A stretch of 64,000 nt of DNA from Herbidospora solisilvae (GTDB lineage: Bacteria; Actinomycetota; Actinomycetes; Streptosporangiales; Streptosporangiaceae). Each line of letters begins with the position of its first letter. Within the stretch, counting starts at the first letter, position 1. The notes under the pieces are model-generated. The model made no database searches, was not told the DNA's origin, and saw only the letters and a list, made by a program, of their open reading frames with translations. The DNA is taken from positions 186,001 through 250,000 of the forward strand of contig NZ_WXEW01000001.1 of NCBI RefSeq assembly GCF_009901565.1, in the 5' to 3' direction. Of the stretch, positions 1 through 7,259 are shown in pieces. The position numbers were made by a program, and so were the translations under genes.

Positions 1-259
1 TGGAGAACCCGAAGGCGGCGAGCATCGTCAGGACGTACACGATGGCGATCGTCGAGACCGAGATGATGACGCTGCTCTTGAAGAACGTGCCGATCGTGCC
101 GACCTCGAACACCGCCCGGTAGTTGCCCCAGCCCTCCCCCGCCAGCGAGCCCTGGACCATCACGACCAGGGGGAACAGGTAGGGGATGACCATCGCGGTG
201 ACCAGGATCTGCAGCAGCAGCCTGGCCGACGGGCGGCGGGCCTCAAACACCGCTCTCAC
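1..259 (-). CDS. Carbohydrate ABC transporter permease (MalG-like), partial
   Basis: This is the second membrane permease of the sugar importer, and its C-terminal part lies beyond the left edge. The visible ~86 residues begin VRAVFEARRPS and contain a first membrane segment (LLLQILVTAMVIPYLFPLVV). A periplasmic stretch with the family-typical 'WGNYRAVFE' follows, then the start of a second membrane segment. I chose the GTG at 259, which overlaps the end of the upstream permease by 17 bp; a GTG at 250 is an alternative. Overlap with a MalF-like gene and a sugar-binding lipoprotein upstream makes a CUT1-type importer operon. The EAA loop is not visible, so the call rests on position and the N-terminal pattern. 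Confidence 0.85.
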   Translation of the reverse strand, partial: MRAVFEARRPSARLLLQILVTAMVIPYLFPLVVMVQGSLAGEGWGNYRAVFEVGTIGTFFKSSVIISVSTIAIVYVLTMLAAFGFS

Positions 260-1196
260 CGTCCTTCCGGTTCGATCGGGCGGCGACGGCGATGGCGCCG
301 AGCAGAGCCAGCACGAGGAGCATGATCGACAGTGCCGCCCCGTAGCCGACGTGGGCGCTGGGGATGCTGATCCGGTAGATGTAGGTGCCGAGGAACTCGG
401 TGGCGTAGTTGGGGCCGCCGATCGTCACCAGGTAGGGGATGTCGAAGGTCTTCAGCGCGCCGATCACGCTGAGCATGGCGAGCGCCACCGTGGTGCTCCG
501 CACGCCGGGCCAGACGATGCTGACCAGGGTGCGCAGGTTGCTGGCGCCGTCGGTGCGGGCGGCCTCCAGCACCTCGGGGTCGATCTGGCCCATCGCGGCG
601 TAGTAGAGCACGAAGGTCAGACCGGTGAAGTTCCAGACGGTGATGAACATGATCACCGGCATGGCGGTGCTCGACTGGGCCAGCCAGGGCTGGGAGAGGA
701 AGCCCAGGCCGACGTGGTCGAGGAACCAGTTGAGCTGGCCGTCGGCGGCGAACATCTGCCGGAAGACCGGCGCCATGGTCGCCGGCGCGATGACGACCGG
801 GGTGAACACGATCACCTTGTAGACGGTGGCGAGCCGCACCTTCGAGTGCAGCAGCGCCGCGAAGGTGAAGCCGATCGCGGTCTGCGCGGTGAAGGTCACC
901 AGGAAGAAGATCACGGTGTGCCAGATGGCCTGCCAGAAGATCGGGTCGACCAGGATGTCCTGGTAGTTCTGCAGGCCCACCGAGGTCGGGGTGGGGCTGG
1001 TGCCGTCCCAGTCGAGGGTGGACAGGTAGCCCGTCTCGCCGATGCAGTAGTAGAGGATGCCGACCACGAAGACGAACGCGGGCAGGATCCACGGAAGGCC
1101 GGAGGGGCGGATCGCCCCGCTCCGGGAACCAGGTCCCGGAGCGGAGGATCCGGAAGGACGGCGTGCCCCGGTCTTCGATGTGGTCGTGGAGGTCAA
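243..1196 (-). CDS. Carbohydrate ABC transporter permease (MalF-like)
   Basis: The 317-residue protein is the first membrane permease of a CUT1-type sugar importer. After a basic cytoplasmic N-terminus it has about six hydrophobic segments: LPWILPAFVFVVGILYYC near residue 35, 'AIWHTVIFFLVTF' near 90, then further segments to the C-terminus. The cytoplasmic loop 'EVLEAARTDGASNLRTLVSIVWP' is the EAA motif (EAAxxDGA) that docks on the ATPase, near residue 210. It starts 18 bp after the binding-protein stop and overlaps the next permease. No ATPase gene lies in this operon, as is common in actinomycetes, where one MsiK-like ATPase serves many importers. Confidence 0.92.
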   Translation of the reverse strand: MTSTTTSKTGARRPSGSSAPGPGSRSGAIRPSGLPWILPAFVFVVGILYYCIGETGYLSTLDWDGTSPTPTSVGLQNYQDILVDPIFWQAIWHTVIFFLVTFTAQTAIGFTFAALLHSKVRLATVYKVIVFTPVVIAPATMAPVFRQMFAADGQLNWFLDHVGLGFLSQPWLAQSSTAMPVIMFITVWNFTGLTFVLYYAAMGQIDPEVLEAARTDGASNLRTLVSIVWPGVRSTTVALAMLSVIGALKTFDIPYLVTIGGPNYATEFLGTYIYRISIPSAHVGYGAALSIMLLVLALLGAIAVAARSNRKDGESGV

Positions 1197-1214
1197 GGGT
1201 TCCGTCCTCGGGGG

Positions 1215-2606
1215 TTACTTGATCTTCGAAGCGGTGTCCTGCAGCGTGGCCGCGGCCTCCTCGGGAGTGGCCTCCCCGGCCGCCACCGTGGTGGACGCGA
1301 CGCCGATCGCGGTCTGCAGGTCGGCGACCACCGTGGCGAGGCGCGGCTCGTCCGACTTGCCGGCGTCGGAGATCAGCTTCTCCAGCGCGGGCTTCTGCAC
1401 CTCGGGGTTGACCAGCTTGACCGCGTCCCAGTTGGGCTGGGCGCTGACGAGGGCGGGGATGTCGTTGAGGATGTCGGCGACCGCCTGCTGGCCCTCGGCG
1501 GAGGTGCCGAGCCAGGTCGCGAAGGTGGTGGCGGCGGCGATGTTCTTCGACTTCTGGTTCACGGCCAGGCCGAAGTCGGCGTCGCCGTAGAGGGAGCCGA
1601 CGTTGCCGGTGCCCGCGATGTCGGGGAAGGCGATGGGGAGCTGGGTGAACGGCTTGGGGTCGGCGACGCCGGCGCCGGAGATGGCGGCCGTCATGCCCTC
1701 GACGGTGGAGTACTGCATGTACCAGCTGCCCATCATGACCATGGCGTACTTGCCGGACATGAAGCCGTTGTTGGCGTCGGGGTACTGCTGGGTGCCGAGC
1801 GCGCCCTCCTGCATGATCCCGTCGTCGAACAGGCCCTTCCACAGGGTCAGCGCCTTGACGATCGTCGGGTCGGTCCAGGGCACCTCCTTCTTGAGGGCCT
1901 TCTCCCACACGCCCGGCTGGACGTTGTTGGAGATCGCCTGGAGGGTGTCCTCGTTGAACGCGGTCTGGGCGGCGCCCTGCACGAAGCAGCCGACGTTGTT
2001 GGCCTTGAAGGTCGCGCAGACCTTCTTCCACTCGTCGTAGTTCGTGGGGGGCTGCAGGTTGTACTTGTCGAACAGGTCCTTGTTGATCCAGACCGTGCCG
2101 GAGAACACCGAGCCGACCGACAGGGCGGCGAGCTTGTCGCCGTTCTTCAGGCTCGACACCCCGATCGGGGCCAGCTTCGACTCCCAGTCGGCGCCCAGCG
2201 CCTTCTCCACGGCGGGCTTCAGGTCGATGGCGTTCACGCCGTAGATGTCGACGGACCCGTTGGCCGCGCCGGGGGCGACGTCGAACACGTCGGGGCCGAC
2301 CGACGAGGCGAGCGCGGGCCGGATGGCCGCGTCGTACCCGTCGATGGTGAGCTTCTTGAAGGTGACCTTGATGTTCGGGTAGACCTTGTTGAAGGCCTTG
2401 ATGTATGCCTCGGCGGGCGCCGCGTCGGGGGTCCAGCCCCACCAGGTGATCTCGCCGGAGTCGGCGGATCCCTGATCCGCGTTCTGGGCGGCGTTCTGCC
2501 CCGGCGCCCCGCCGCCGGCGCACCCGGCGAGCACCAGCGCGCCGCTCATGAGCGCGGCGGCGAACCCGAGGGGACGACGCTTCCAGATTCGCGAAGATCC
2601 CAGCAT
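1215..2606 (-). CDS. Sugar-binding lipoprotein of ABC importer
   Basis: The extracytoplasmic solute receptor (463 aa) feeds the two permeases that follow it. The N-terminus carries a lipoprotein signal with lipobox LVLAGC, the lipidated Cys at about residue 29. Next comes the usual solute-binding fold start 'ITWWGWTPDAAPAEAYIKAF', then 'SWYMQYSTVEGM' and other family 1 features. I chose the ATG at 2606 because AAGGAGAG sits 6-8 nt upstream (2611-2619); an in-frame ATG at 2633 lacks this. The promoter region upstream holds three GAAA(C/G)TTTC-type palindromes, so LacI control is likely. The substrate cannot be read directly. The neighbouring glycosidase and xylose-dehydrogenase-like gene suggest a (xylo-)oligosaccharide. 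Confidence 0.92.
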   Translation of the reverse strand: MLGSSRIWKRRPLGFAAALMSGALVLAGCAGGGAPGQNAAQNADQGSADSGEITWWGWTPDAAPAEAYIKAFNKVYPNIKVTFKKLTIDGYDAAIRPALASSVGPDVFDVAPGAANGSVDIYGVNAIDLKPAVEKALGADWESKLAPIGVSSLKNGDKLAALSVGSVFSGTVWINKDLFDKYNLQPPTNYDEWKKVCATFKANNVGCFVQGAAQTAFNEDTLQAISNNVQPGVWEKALKKEVPWTDPTIVKALTLWKGLFDDGIMQEGALGTQQYPDANNGFMSGKYAMVMMGSWYMQYSTVEGMTAAISGAGVADPKPFTQLPIAFPDIAGTGNVGSLYGDADFGLAVNQKSKNIAAATTFATWLGTSAEGQQAVADILNDIPALVSAQPNWDAVKLVNPEVQKPALEKLISDAGKSDEPRLATVVADLQTAIGVASTTVAAGEATPEEAAATLQDTASKIK

Positions 2607-2709
2607 GTGTCTCTCCTTGCGCGTGATAGGCACGCACCGTGGTACTGACGCCGTTCCGCGCCCTGTGAGAACTGTCGAGAGCCGGAGCAGGCAAGGCTTC
2701 CGAAAACTC

Positions 2710-2720
2710 CGAAAGTTTCG
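2710..2720. promoter_or_regulatory. LacI-type operator CGAAAGTTTCG
   Basis: An 11-bp palindrome about a central G, followed by AAAG so that TTTCGAAA (2716-2723) is also palindromic. It lies about 100 bp upstream of the importer start, in the transcript or promoter of the binding-protein operon. It belongs to a motif family repeated at four promoters in this window. Confidence 0.55.
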
Positions 2721-2791
2721 AAAGCGGTCTCGAAAGAGAGAAACACCGAGCTCTCGGCAGTGTCAAGAATTTCGGCTAAATTGTTTCCGTC

Positions 2792-2805
2792 GAGTTTCGA
2801 AACTC
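2792..2805. promoter_or_regulatory. LacI-type operator GAGTTTCGAAACTC
   Basis: A perfect 14-bp palindrome with a central CG, the arrangement LacI/GalR proteins favour. It sits about 25 bp upstream of the minus-strand TTGACA box of the importer operon. Confidence 0.6.
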
Positions 2806-2923
2806 CGGATCTTGCCCAGTCGGCGGTCAGCACCGGTCCCTACGGACGGTCTGCGAATGCGACTAAGTCTTCGCAGTTCACAAGCGCTATGGACGGCACC
2901 GGCCCGGCCGGTGCTACGGTGAA

Positions 2924-2936
2924 GGAAAGTTTCGAC
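2924..2936. promoter_or_regulatory. LacI-type operator GGAAAGTTTCGAC at the lacI promoter
   Basis: The core GAAAGTTTC (2925-2933) is palindromic. It begins four bases after the lacI -10 box (2915-2920), so a bound repressor would cover the transcription start. This suggests autoregulation. Confidence 0.5.
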
Positions 2937-2964
2937 AGATCGAATCTACGCATGATGAGGTGTC

Positions 2965-4011
2965 GTGCCGAAGCGGGTCGCAACCAGGCGCGCCGACCGG
3001 GTGACCATCGCGATGGTCGCCTCGGCGGCGGGGGTATCCGTGCCGACCGTGAGCAAGGTGCTCAACGGCCGTGACGCCGTGGGCCCGGAGACCCGACGAC
3101 GCGTGCAGGATGCGCTGGAGGCCACAGGCTACCAGCGAAGGGCCAGGTCAGAGCCACGCAAAGTGGGTCTGGTCGACTTCGTGATCACCGAGCTCGACAC
3201 CGCCTGGGCGAGCGAGCTGCTGCGCGGCGCCGAGCAGGAGGCCTACCGGCTGGGGGCCCGGCTGGTGCTCACCGTCACCCACGACCGGCAGGCCAATCCG
3301 CGCGAGTGGCTGGCGGCGATCGCCTCCCGGCCGACCGACGGCGTGGTCCTGGTCGGGTCGGGCACCCAGCACCTGGGGGCGGCCCGGCTGCGCACGATCG
3401 ACGCGCCGTTCGTGGTCGTCGACCAGGTCGGCGGCTTCGACAAGGACATCCCGACCATCGGCGCGACCAACTGGGCCGGCGGTTTCGCGGCCACCGAGCA
3501 CCTGATCGGCCTGGGCCACGAGCGCATCGGCATGATCACCGGGCCCGACGGCGTGCCGTGCAGCATGGAGCGCCTCGACGGCTACCGCGCCGCCCTGCGC
3601 CGGGCCGGGCTGCCGGTCGACGAGCGTCTGATCCGGCCGGGCGACTTCTATTCCGAGAGCGGCCGCCGCGGCGCGGCCGACCTGCTTGACCTGCCCGAAC
3701 CTCCGACCGCCGTGTTCGCCGCCTCCGACCAGCAGGCCGCCGGCGTCTACGAGGAGGTGCACGCCCGGGGCCTGCGGGTGCCCGACGACCTCAGCGTGGT
3801 CGGGTTCGACGACACCGAGGTCTGCGAGTGGACGACCCCGAAACTGACCACCATCCGGCAGCCCCTGGCGCAGATGGCGATGCTGGCCGTCCGCAACGTG
3901 CTGGAGGCCGAGCACCCTGCCGAGGAGCCGTTGCGGCTGGAGCTGTCGACCAGCCTGGTGATCAGGGACAGCACCGCGGCGCCGTCCGAAACTTCCTCGA
4001 AACAGGCTTGA
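2965..4011 (+). CDS. LacI-family transcriptional regulator
   Basis: A 348-residue sugar-responsive repressor. The N-terminal helix-turn-helix reads 'VTIAMVASAAGVSVPTVSKVLNGR' (about residues 13-36), with the hinge 'RRRVQDALEATGYQ'. The periplasmic-binding-protein-like effector domain follows, with the family signatures 'LGHERIGMITGP' near 190, 'TAVFAASDQQAAGV' near 250 and 'VPDDLSVVGFDDTE' near 275. The start is GTG at 2965. It is divergent from the importer and directly upstream of the tautomerase-GH3 operon, whose promoter overlaps its stop codon. Palindromes at its own promoter and on both sides suggest it controls all three units. It resembles the second LacI at 10593-11648 (shared HRRIGMITGP-like and GNW/TNW-G-GG motifs). 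Confidence 0.93.
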   Translation: MPKRVATRRADRVTIAMVASAAGVSVPTVSKVLNGRDAVGPETRRRVQDALEATGYQRRARSEPRKVGLVDFVITELDTAWASELLRGAEQEAYRLGARLVLTVTHDRQANPREWLAAIASRPTDGVVLVGSGTQHLGAARLRTIDAPFVVVDQVGGFDKDIPTIGATNWAGGFAATEHLIGLGHERIGMITGPDGVPCSMERLDGYRAALRRAGLPVDERLIRPGDFYSESGRRGAADLLDLPEPPTAVFAASDQQAAGVYEEVHARGLRVPDDLSVVGFDDTEVCEWTTPKLTTIRQPLAQMAMLAVRNVLEAEHPAEEPLRLELSTSLVIRDSTAAPSETSSKQA

Positions 4012-4036
4012 CGTCCGGAAAAGTCAGCCCTACGGT
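4008..4036 (+). promoter_or_regulatory. Promoter TTGACG-N17-TACGGT
   Basis: The -35 TTGACG (4008-4013) overlaps the lacI stop codon. After exactly 17 bp comes TACGGT (4031-4036). The expected start near 4043 is just upstream of the operator pair at 4053-4075, and it serves the tautomerase-GH3 operon. Confidence 0.65.
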
Positions 4037-4052
4037 GTCTCCGAATGCTCGG

Positions 4053-4075
4053 AGTTTCGGATAATTGCCGAAACT
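4053..4075. promoter_or_regulatory. Operator pair AGTTTCGG-N7-CCGAAACT
   Basis: Perfect 8-bp inverted arms with a 7-bp spacer, directly downstream of the predicted transcription start and upstream of the GAAGGAG ribosome site. It carries the same GTTTCGG/CCGAAAC half-sites as the lacI and importer operators. Confidence 0.6.
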
Positions 4076-4094
4076 TTCTTTGAAGGAGTCCCCG

Positions 4095-4460
4095 GTGCCT
4101 CTCGTGCAGATCGACCTCGACCGTTCCCTCGCCGAACGGCTCGGCCCGCAGATCAGCGAAGGCGTCCACCAGGCTCTGGTGGACGGGCTCGGGATGGACC
4201 CGACCGACAGGTTCCAGATCTTCCGCACGCACGCCCCCGGCGAGCTGATCGCCGACCCCGGGTACAACGGCGTCGACCGCCGCGACCTGATCAGCATCCA
4301 GATCCAGATGGTCCACATGTACGACGTGACCACCAAGTGGGCGACCTTCGACCTGATCGCGAAGAACCTGGCCGACCTCGGCATCCGCAACGACGACCTG
4401 CTGATCAGCGTCGTCGAGAACGGCTTCGAGGACTGGTACGCCGGCAAGTCCCGCAACTAG
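4095..4460 (+). CDS. Tautomerase-superfamily protein
   Basis: The 121-residue protein begins (V)PLVQIDLDRSLAERLGP. In the 4-oxalocrotonate tautomerase/MIF superfamily the proline after the initiator Met is the catalytic base. I therefore chose GTG 4095, which puts Pro second and has GAAGGAG (4082-4088) upstream, rather than the in-frame ATG at 4065. The length is that of the two-module tautomerases. It is the first gene of the operon with an epimerase-like SDR, SMP-30 lactonase, aldo/keto reductase and GH3 enzyme. It may isomerise a keto/enol or open a sugar-derived intermediate. The substrate is not known. Confidence 0.75.
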   Translation: MPLVQIDLDRSLAERLGPQISEGVHQALVDGLGMDPTDRFQIFRTHAPGELIADPGYNGVDRRDLISIQIQMVHMYDVTTKWATFDLIAKNLADLGIRNDDLLISVVENGFEDWYAGKSRN

Positions 4461-4469
4461 GAGTACACA

Positions 4470-5486
4470 GTGAAGGTTCTCTACATCGGCGGCACCGGCA
4501 CGATCAGCTCGTCGTGCGTGGCCGAGTCGGTCCGCCAGGGCCAGGACGTGTACGTCCTGAACCGCGGCCGGACCAGCAAGCGCCCCCTCCCCGAAGGGGT
4601 CACGCCCATCACGGGCGACGTGCAGGACCCCGAGTCGCTGAAGCGGGCGTTCGAGGAGACCGACTTCGACAGCGTCGTCAACTTCCTCAGCTTCGGCGCC
4701 GACGACGCCCAGGCCATGGCCGACCTGCTGGACGGCCGCGTCGGCCAGTACGTGCACATCAGCTCCGCCTCGATCTACCACAAGCCGGTGCGGCAGTGGC
4801 CGGTCACCGAGTCGACCACCCGGCGCAACCCCTACCTGGCCTACGCCCAGGACAAGATCGCCGCCGAGGTCGTGCTGGAGCGTGCCTACGAGGAGCGCGG
4901 CTTCCCGGTCACGATCGTCCGCCCGTCGCACACCTACGACGACGCCAACCCGCCGCTGCCCGGCGACTGGACCGCCTGGGACCGCATCGCGCGCGGCGAC
5001 GAACTGGTCGTGCCCGGCGACGGCACCAGCCTGTGGACCCTCACCCACGCCCGCGACCTGGCCGTCGGCCTGGCCGGCCTGATCGGCAACTGGCAGGCGA
5101 TCGGCGAGGACTTCCACATCACCTCCGACGAGTCGCTGACCTGGGACGAGATCTACGGCATCATCGCCAGGACCGAGAAGGTGCGGCCCCGGCTGGTCCA
5201 CCTGCCCGCGGAGTTCCTGCCGAAGGTGGCGCCCGACTGGTTCTGGTCGACGCTGATCCTGGGCGACCTCGCCCACACGGCGGTCTTCGACAACAGCAAG
5301 ATCAAGCGGTTCGTCCCGGCCTTCAACCCGACGACGACGTGGTCCGAGGGCGCCCGGCGGCTGCACGCCTGGCGGTCGGCCAACCCCGGGGAGACCCGCC
5401 CCGACGCGGCCACCGACGAGGTGCTCGGCCGGCTCGTCCGCGCCCACCACGCCGCCGTGGCGGCGATCACCCCGCTGGCTCCTTGA
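4470..5486 (+). CDS. Atypical SDR / NAD-dependent epimerase-dehydratase family protein
   Basis: A 338-residue extended SDR. The N-terminal dinucleotide-binding motif is YIGGTGTIS (residues 5-13). The active-site tyrosine/lysine pair is probably YAQDK (around 125-130), preceded by 'VHISSASIY'. The second half matches the substrate-binding part of NAD-dependent epimerases ('VTIVRPSHTYDD', 'HARDLAVGLAGLIG'). The start is GTG 4470, with TAGGAG overlapping the previous stop, so it is translated with the tautomerase. The next gene overlaps at TGATG. It may oxidise or epimerise a sugar derivative. The class includes proteins annotated as UDP-sugar epimerases and as reductases, so the reaction is unassigned. 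Confidence 0.8.
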   Translation: MKVLYIGGTGTISSSCVAESVRQGQDVYVLNRGRTSKRPLPEGVTPITGDVQDPESLKRAFEETDFDSVVNFLSFGADDAQAMADLLDGRVGQYVHISSASIYHKPVRQWPVTESTTRRNPYLAYAQDKIAAEVVLERAYEERGFPVTIVRPSHTYDDANPPLPGDWTAWDRIARGDELVVPGDGTSLWTLTHARDLAVGLAGLIGNWQAIGEDFHITSDESLTWDEIYGIIARTEKVRPRLVHLPAEFLPKVAPDWFWSTLILGDLAHTAVFDNSKIKRFVPAFNPTTTWSEGARRLHAWRSANPGETRPDAATDEVLGRLVRAHHAAVAAITPLAP

Positions 5487-6331
5487 TGGCGGACGTCTGG
5501 CTGGACGTCGGCGGCGTCCACCTGGAGGGCGTGACCTGGGACGACGTCGCGGGCCACCTGCGGTTCGTGGACATCCCCCGGGGCCGGGTCTTCGACGTGG
5601 GCGCTCCGGACGACGTCCACTGGGTCGACCTGCCGGCGCCGGTCACGGCCGTGCACATGACCACCGACCCCGGCACCCTGCTGATCGCCGACGGCGACGG
5701 CATGGCCCTGACCTCGGGCGGCGTCCTCACCGAACGGCTGGCCGCGCCGCTGGCCGGCCGGCCGGAGATCCGGATGAACGACGGCAACGTCGACCCGGCC
5801 GGGCGCTACCTGGCCGGGAGCATGGCCTACGCCTTCACGACCGGCGCGGCGGCCCTCTACCGGCTCGACGCCGACCGTTCGCTGCGCACCGTGCTGACCG
5901 GCGTGACGTGCAGCAACGGCATCGACTGGTCGCCCGACGGCACCCGCTGCTACTACGTCGACACCCCGACCCGGCGGATCGACGTCTTCGACGCCGACAT
6001 GACCGGCCGCCGGACCTGGGCCGACACCTCCGACCAGCCCGGCATGCCCGACGGCCTGACCGTCGACGCCGAGGGCGGGGTGTGGGTGGCCTTCTGGGGC
6101 GGCGGCCGGGTGGTCCGATTCTGGGAGGGCGAGCCCGACGTGGTCGTCGAGCTGCCCGTCACCCAGGTCACCTCGTGCGCGTTCGGCGGGCCGGACCTCG
6201 ACGTGCTCTACATCTCCACCTCCACCGAGGAGCTCTCCCCCGCCCAGCTCCGCGACCAGCCCGCCGCCGGTGCGATCTTCCGGGCCGTGCCCGGCCACCG
6301 CGGCCGACCCGCGAACAGGTTCGTGATCTGA
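5486..6331 (+). CDS. SMP-30/gluconolactonase-like lactonase
   Basis: A 281-residue beta-propeller of the SMP-30/regucalcin family, metal-dependent hydrolases that open sugar-1,5- or 1,4-lactones. Key family motifs are visible. 'GVTWDD' near the start supplies the metal-binding acidic region, 'RMNDGNVDPAGRYLAGSM' (near 95) holds the conserved N-D-G, and 'SNGIDWSPDGTRCYYVDT' (near 145) and 'MPDGLTVDAEGGVWVAFWGG' (near 190) hold the metal ligands N and D. The ATG at 5486 overlaps the preceding stop (TGATG), so translation is coupled. It would hydrolyse the lactone made by the Gfo/Idh or SDR dehydrogenases of this region. Confidence 0.9.
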   Translation: MADVWLDVGGVHLEGVTWDDVAGHLRFVDIPRGRVFDVGAPDDVHWVDLPAPVTAVHMTTDPGTLLIADGDGMALTSGGVLTERLAAPLAGRPEIRMNDGNVDPAGRYLAGSMAYAFTTGAAALYRLDADRSLRTVLTGVTCSNGIDWSPDGTRCYYVDTPTRRIDVFDADMTGRRTWADTSDQPGMPDGLTVDAEGGVWVAFWGGGRVVRFWEGEPDVVVELPVTQVTSCAFGGPDLDVLYISTSTEELSPAQLRDQPAAGAIFRAVPGHRGRPANRFVI

Positions 6332-6332
6332 G

Positions 6333-7259
6333 ATGGACAGACGGCCCTTCGGCCGGACCGGCCTGCGCGTGACGCCGATCTGCGTCGGCACCAGCCCGCT
6401 GGCGAGCATGCCCGCCCTGTACGGCTACGCCGTCGACGACGCCCGCGCCGAGGCGACCGTGGAGGACGTGTTCGACGGCCCGGTCAACTTCCTCGACACC
6501 TCCAACAACTACGGCGCCGGCAGCGCCGAACGCCGCATCGGCGCGGTCATCCGCCGCCGCGGCCTGCCGGAGGGGTTCGTGCTGGCCACCAAGGCCGACG
6601 CCGACCCCGACACCGGGGACTTCTCCGGCGAGCGGGTGCGCCGCTCGGTCGAGGAGAGCCTGGAGCGCCTCGGCGTCGACCACGTGCCGGTCATGTACCT
6701 GCACGACCCCGAGTACCACATCACCTTCGAGGAGTCGATGGCCCCCGGCGGCGCCGTCGAGGCGCTGGTCGCGCTGCGCGAGGAGGGCGTGGTCGGCCAC
6801 CTCGGCGTCGCGGGCGGCCCGGTGGACCTGATGCGGCGGTTCGTCGGCACCGACGTGTTCGACGCCGTGATCAACCACAACCGCTGGACGCTGGTCGACC
6901 GCTCCGCCGCCCCGCTCATGGACGACGCGGCCGCGAAGGGCGTCGCCTTCGTCAACGGCGCCCCCTACGGCGGCGGCATGCTCGTCAAGGGCCCCGACGT
7001 CCAGCCCCGCTACGCCTACCGGGAGACCGCCGAGTCGATCCGGGAGGCGGTCAGGGCCATGACCCGGGCGTGCGCCGCCCACGGCGTGCCCCTGGCGGCG
7101 GCGGCGCTCCAGTTCTCGCTGCGCGACCCCCGCGTGACCTCCACCATCGTCGGCGTCTCCGAACCCGGACGCGTCGCCGCGACGCTGGACCTCGCGGCCA
7201 CCCCGATCCCCGCCGAGTTGTGGGACGAACTCGACCGCATCAACCGGAGATACACATGA
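6333..7259 (+). CDS. Aldo/keto reductase
   Basis: A 308-residue NADP-dependent TIM-barrel reductase. The N-terminus 'MDRRPFGRTGLRVTPICVGTSPLA' is the AKR start. 'FLDTSNNYG' (near 50) carries the catalytic Asp and Tyr, 'FVLATKADADP' (near 75) the Lys and 'VMYLHDPE' (near 110) the His. The C-terminus 'VTSTIVGVSEPGRV' is the cofactor-binding segment. It resembles the L-fucose/D-threo-aldose dehydrogenase branch of AKRs more than general stress AKRs, so it may oxidise a free aldose. The ATG is 1 bp after the SMP-30 stop, and the next start overlaps its stop (ATGA). Confidence 0.87.
   Translation: MDRRPFGRTGLRVTPICVGTSPLASMPALYGYAVDDARAEATVEDVFDGPVNFLDTSNNYGAGSAERRIGAVIRRRGLPEGFVLATKADADPDTGDFSGERVRRSVEESLERLGVDHVPVMYLHDPEYHITFEESMAPGGAVEALVALREEGVVGHLGVAGGPVDLMRRFVGTDVFDAVINHNRWTLVDRSAAPLMDDAAAKGVAFVNGAPYGGGMLVKGPDVQPRYAYRETAESIREAVRAMTRACAAHGVPLAAAALQFSLRDPRVTSTIVGVSEPGRVAATLDLAATPIPAELWDELDRINRRYT

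Larger units (their letters stand above)
2607..2964. promoter_or_regulatory. Divergent importer/lacI promoter region (358 bp, no gene)
   Basis: This is the longest gene-free stretch in the first 20 kb and is visibly richer in A+T than its flanks. On the minus strand a consensus -35 TTGACA (2766-2761) can drive the importer operon, but no strong -10 stands at the usual distance. On the plus strand TACGGT (2915-2920) is a fair -10 for lacI. It is preceded by a perfect 8-bp-arm dyad GCACCGGC/GCCGGTGC (2896-2914) that may be a second operator. Three GTTTC/GAAAC palindromes are annotated separately. Confidence 0.6.

Noticed and set aside
186-2648. An 820-codon plus-strand frame antisense to the importer operon
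   Set aside because: It has no domain and biased composition; the minus-strand permease and lipoprotein motifs are clear.
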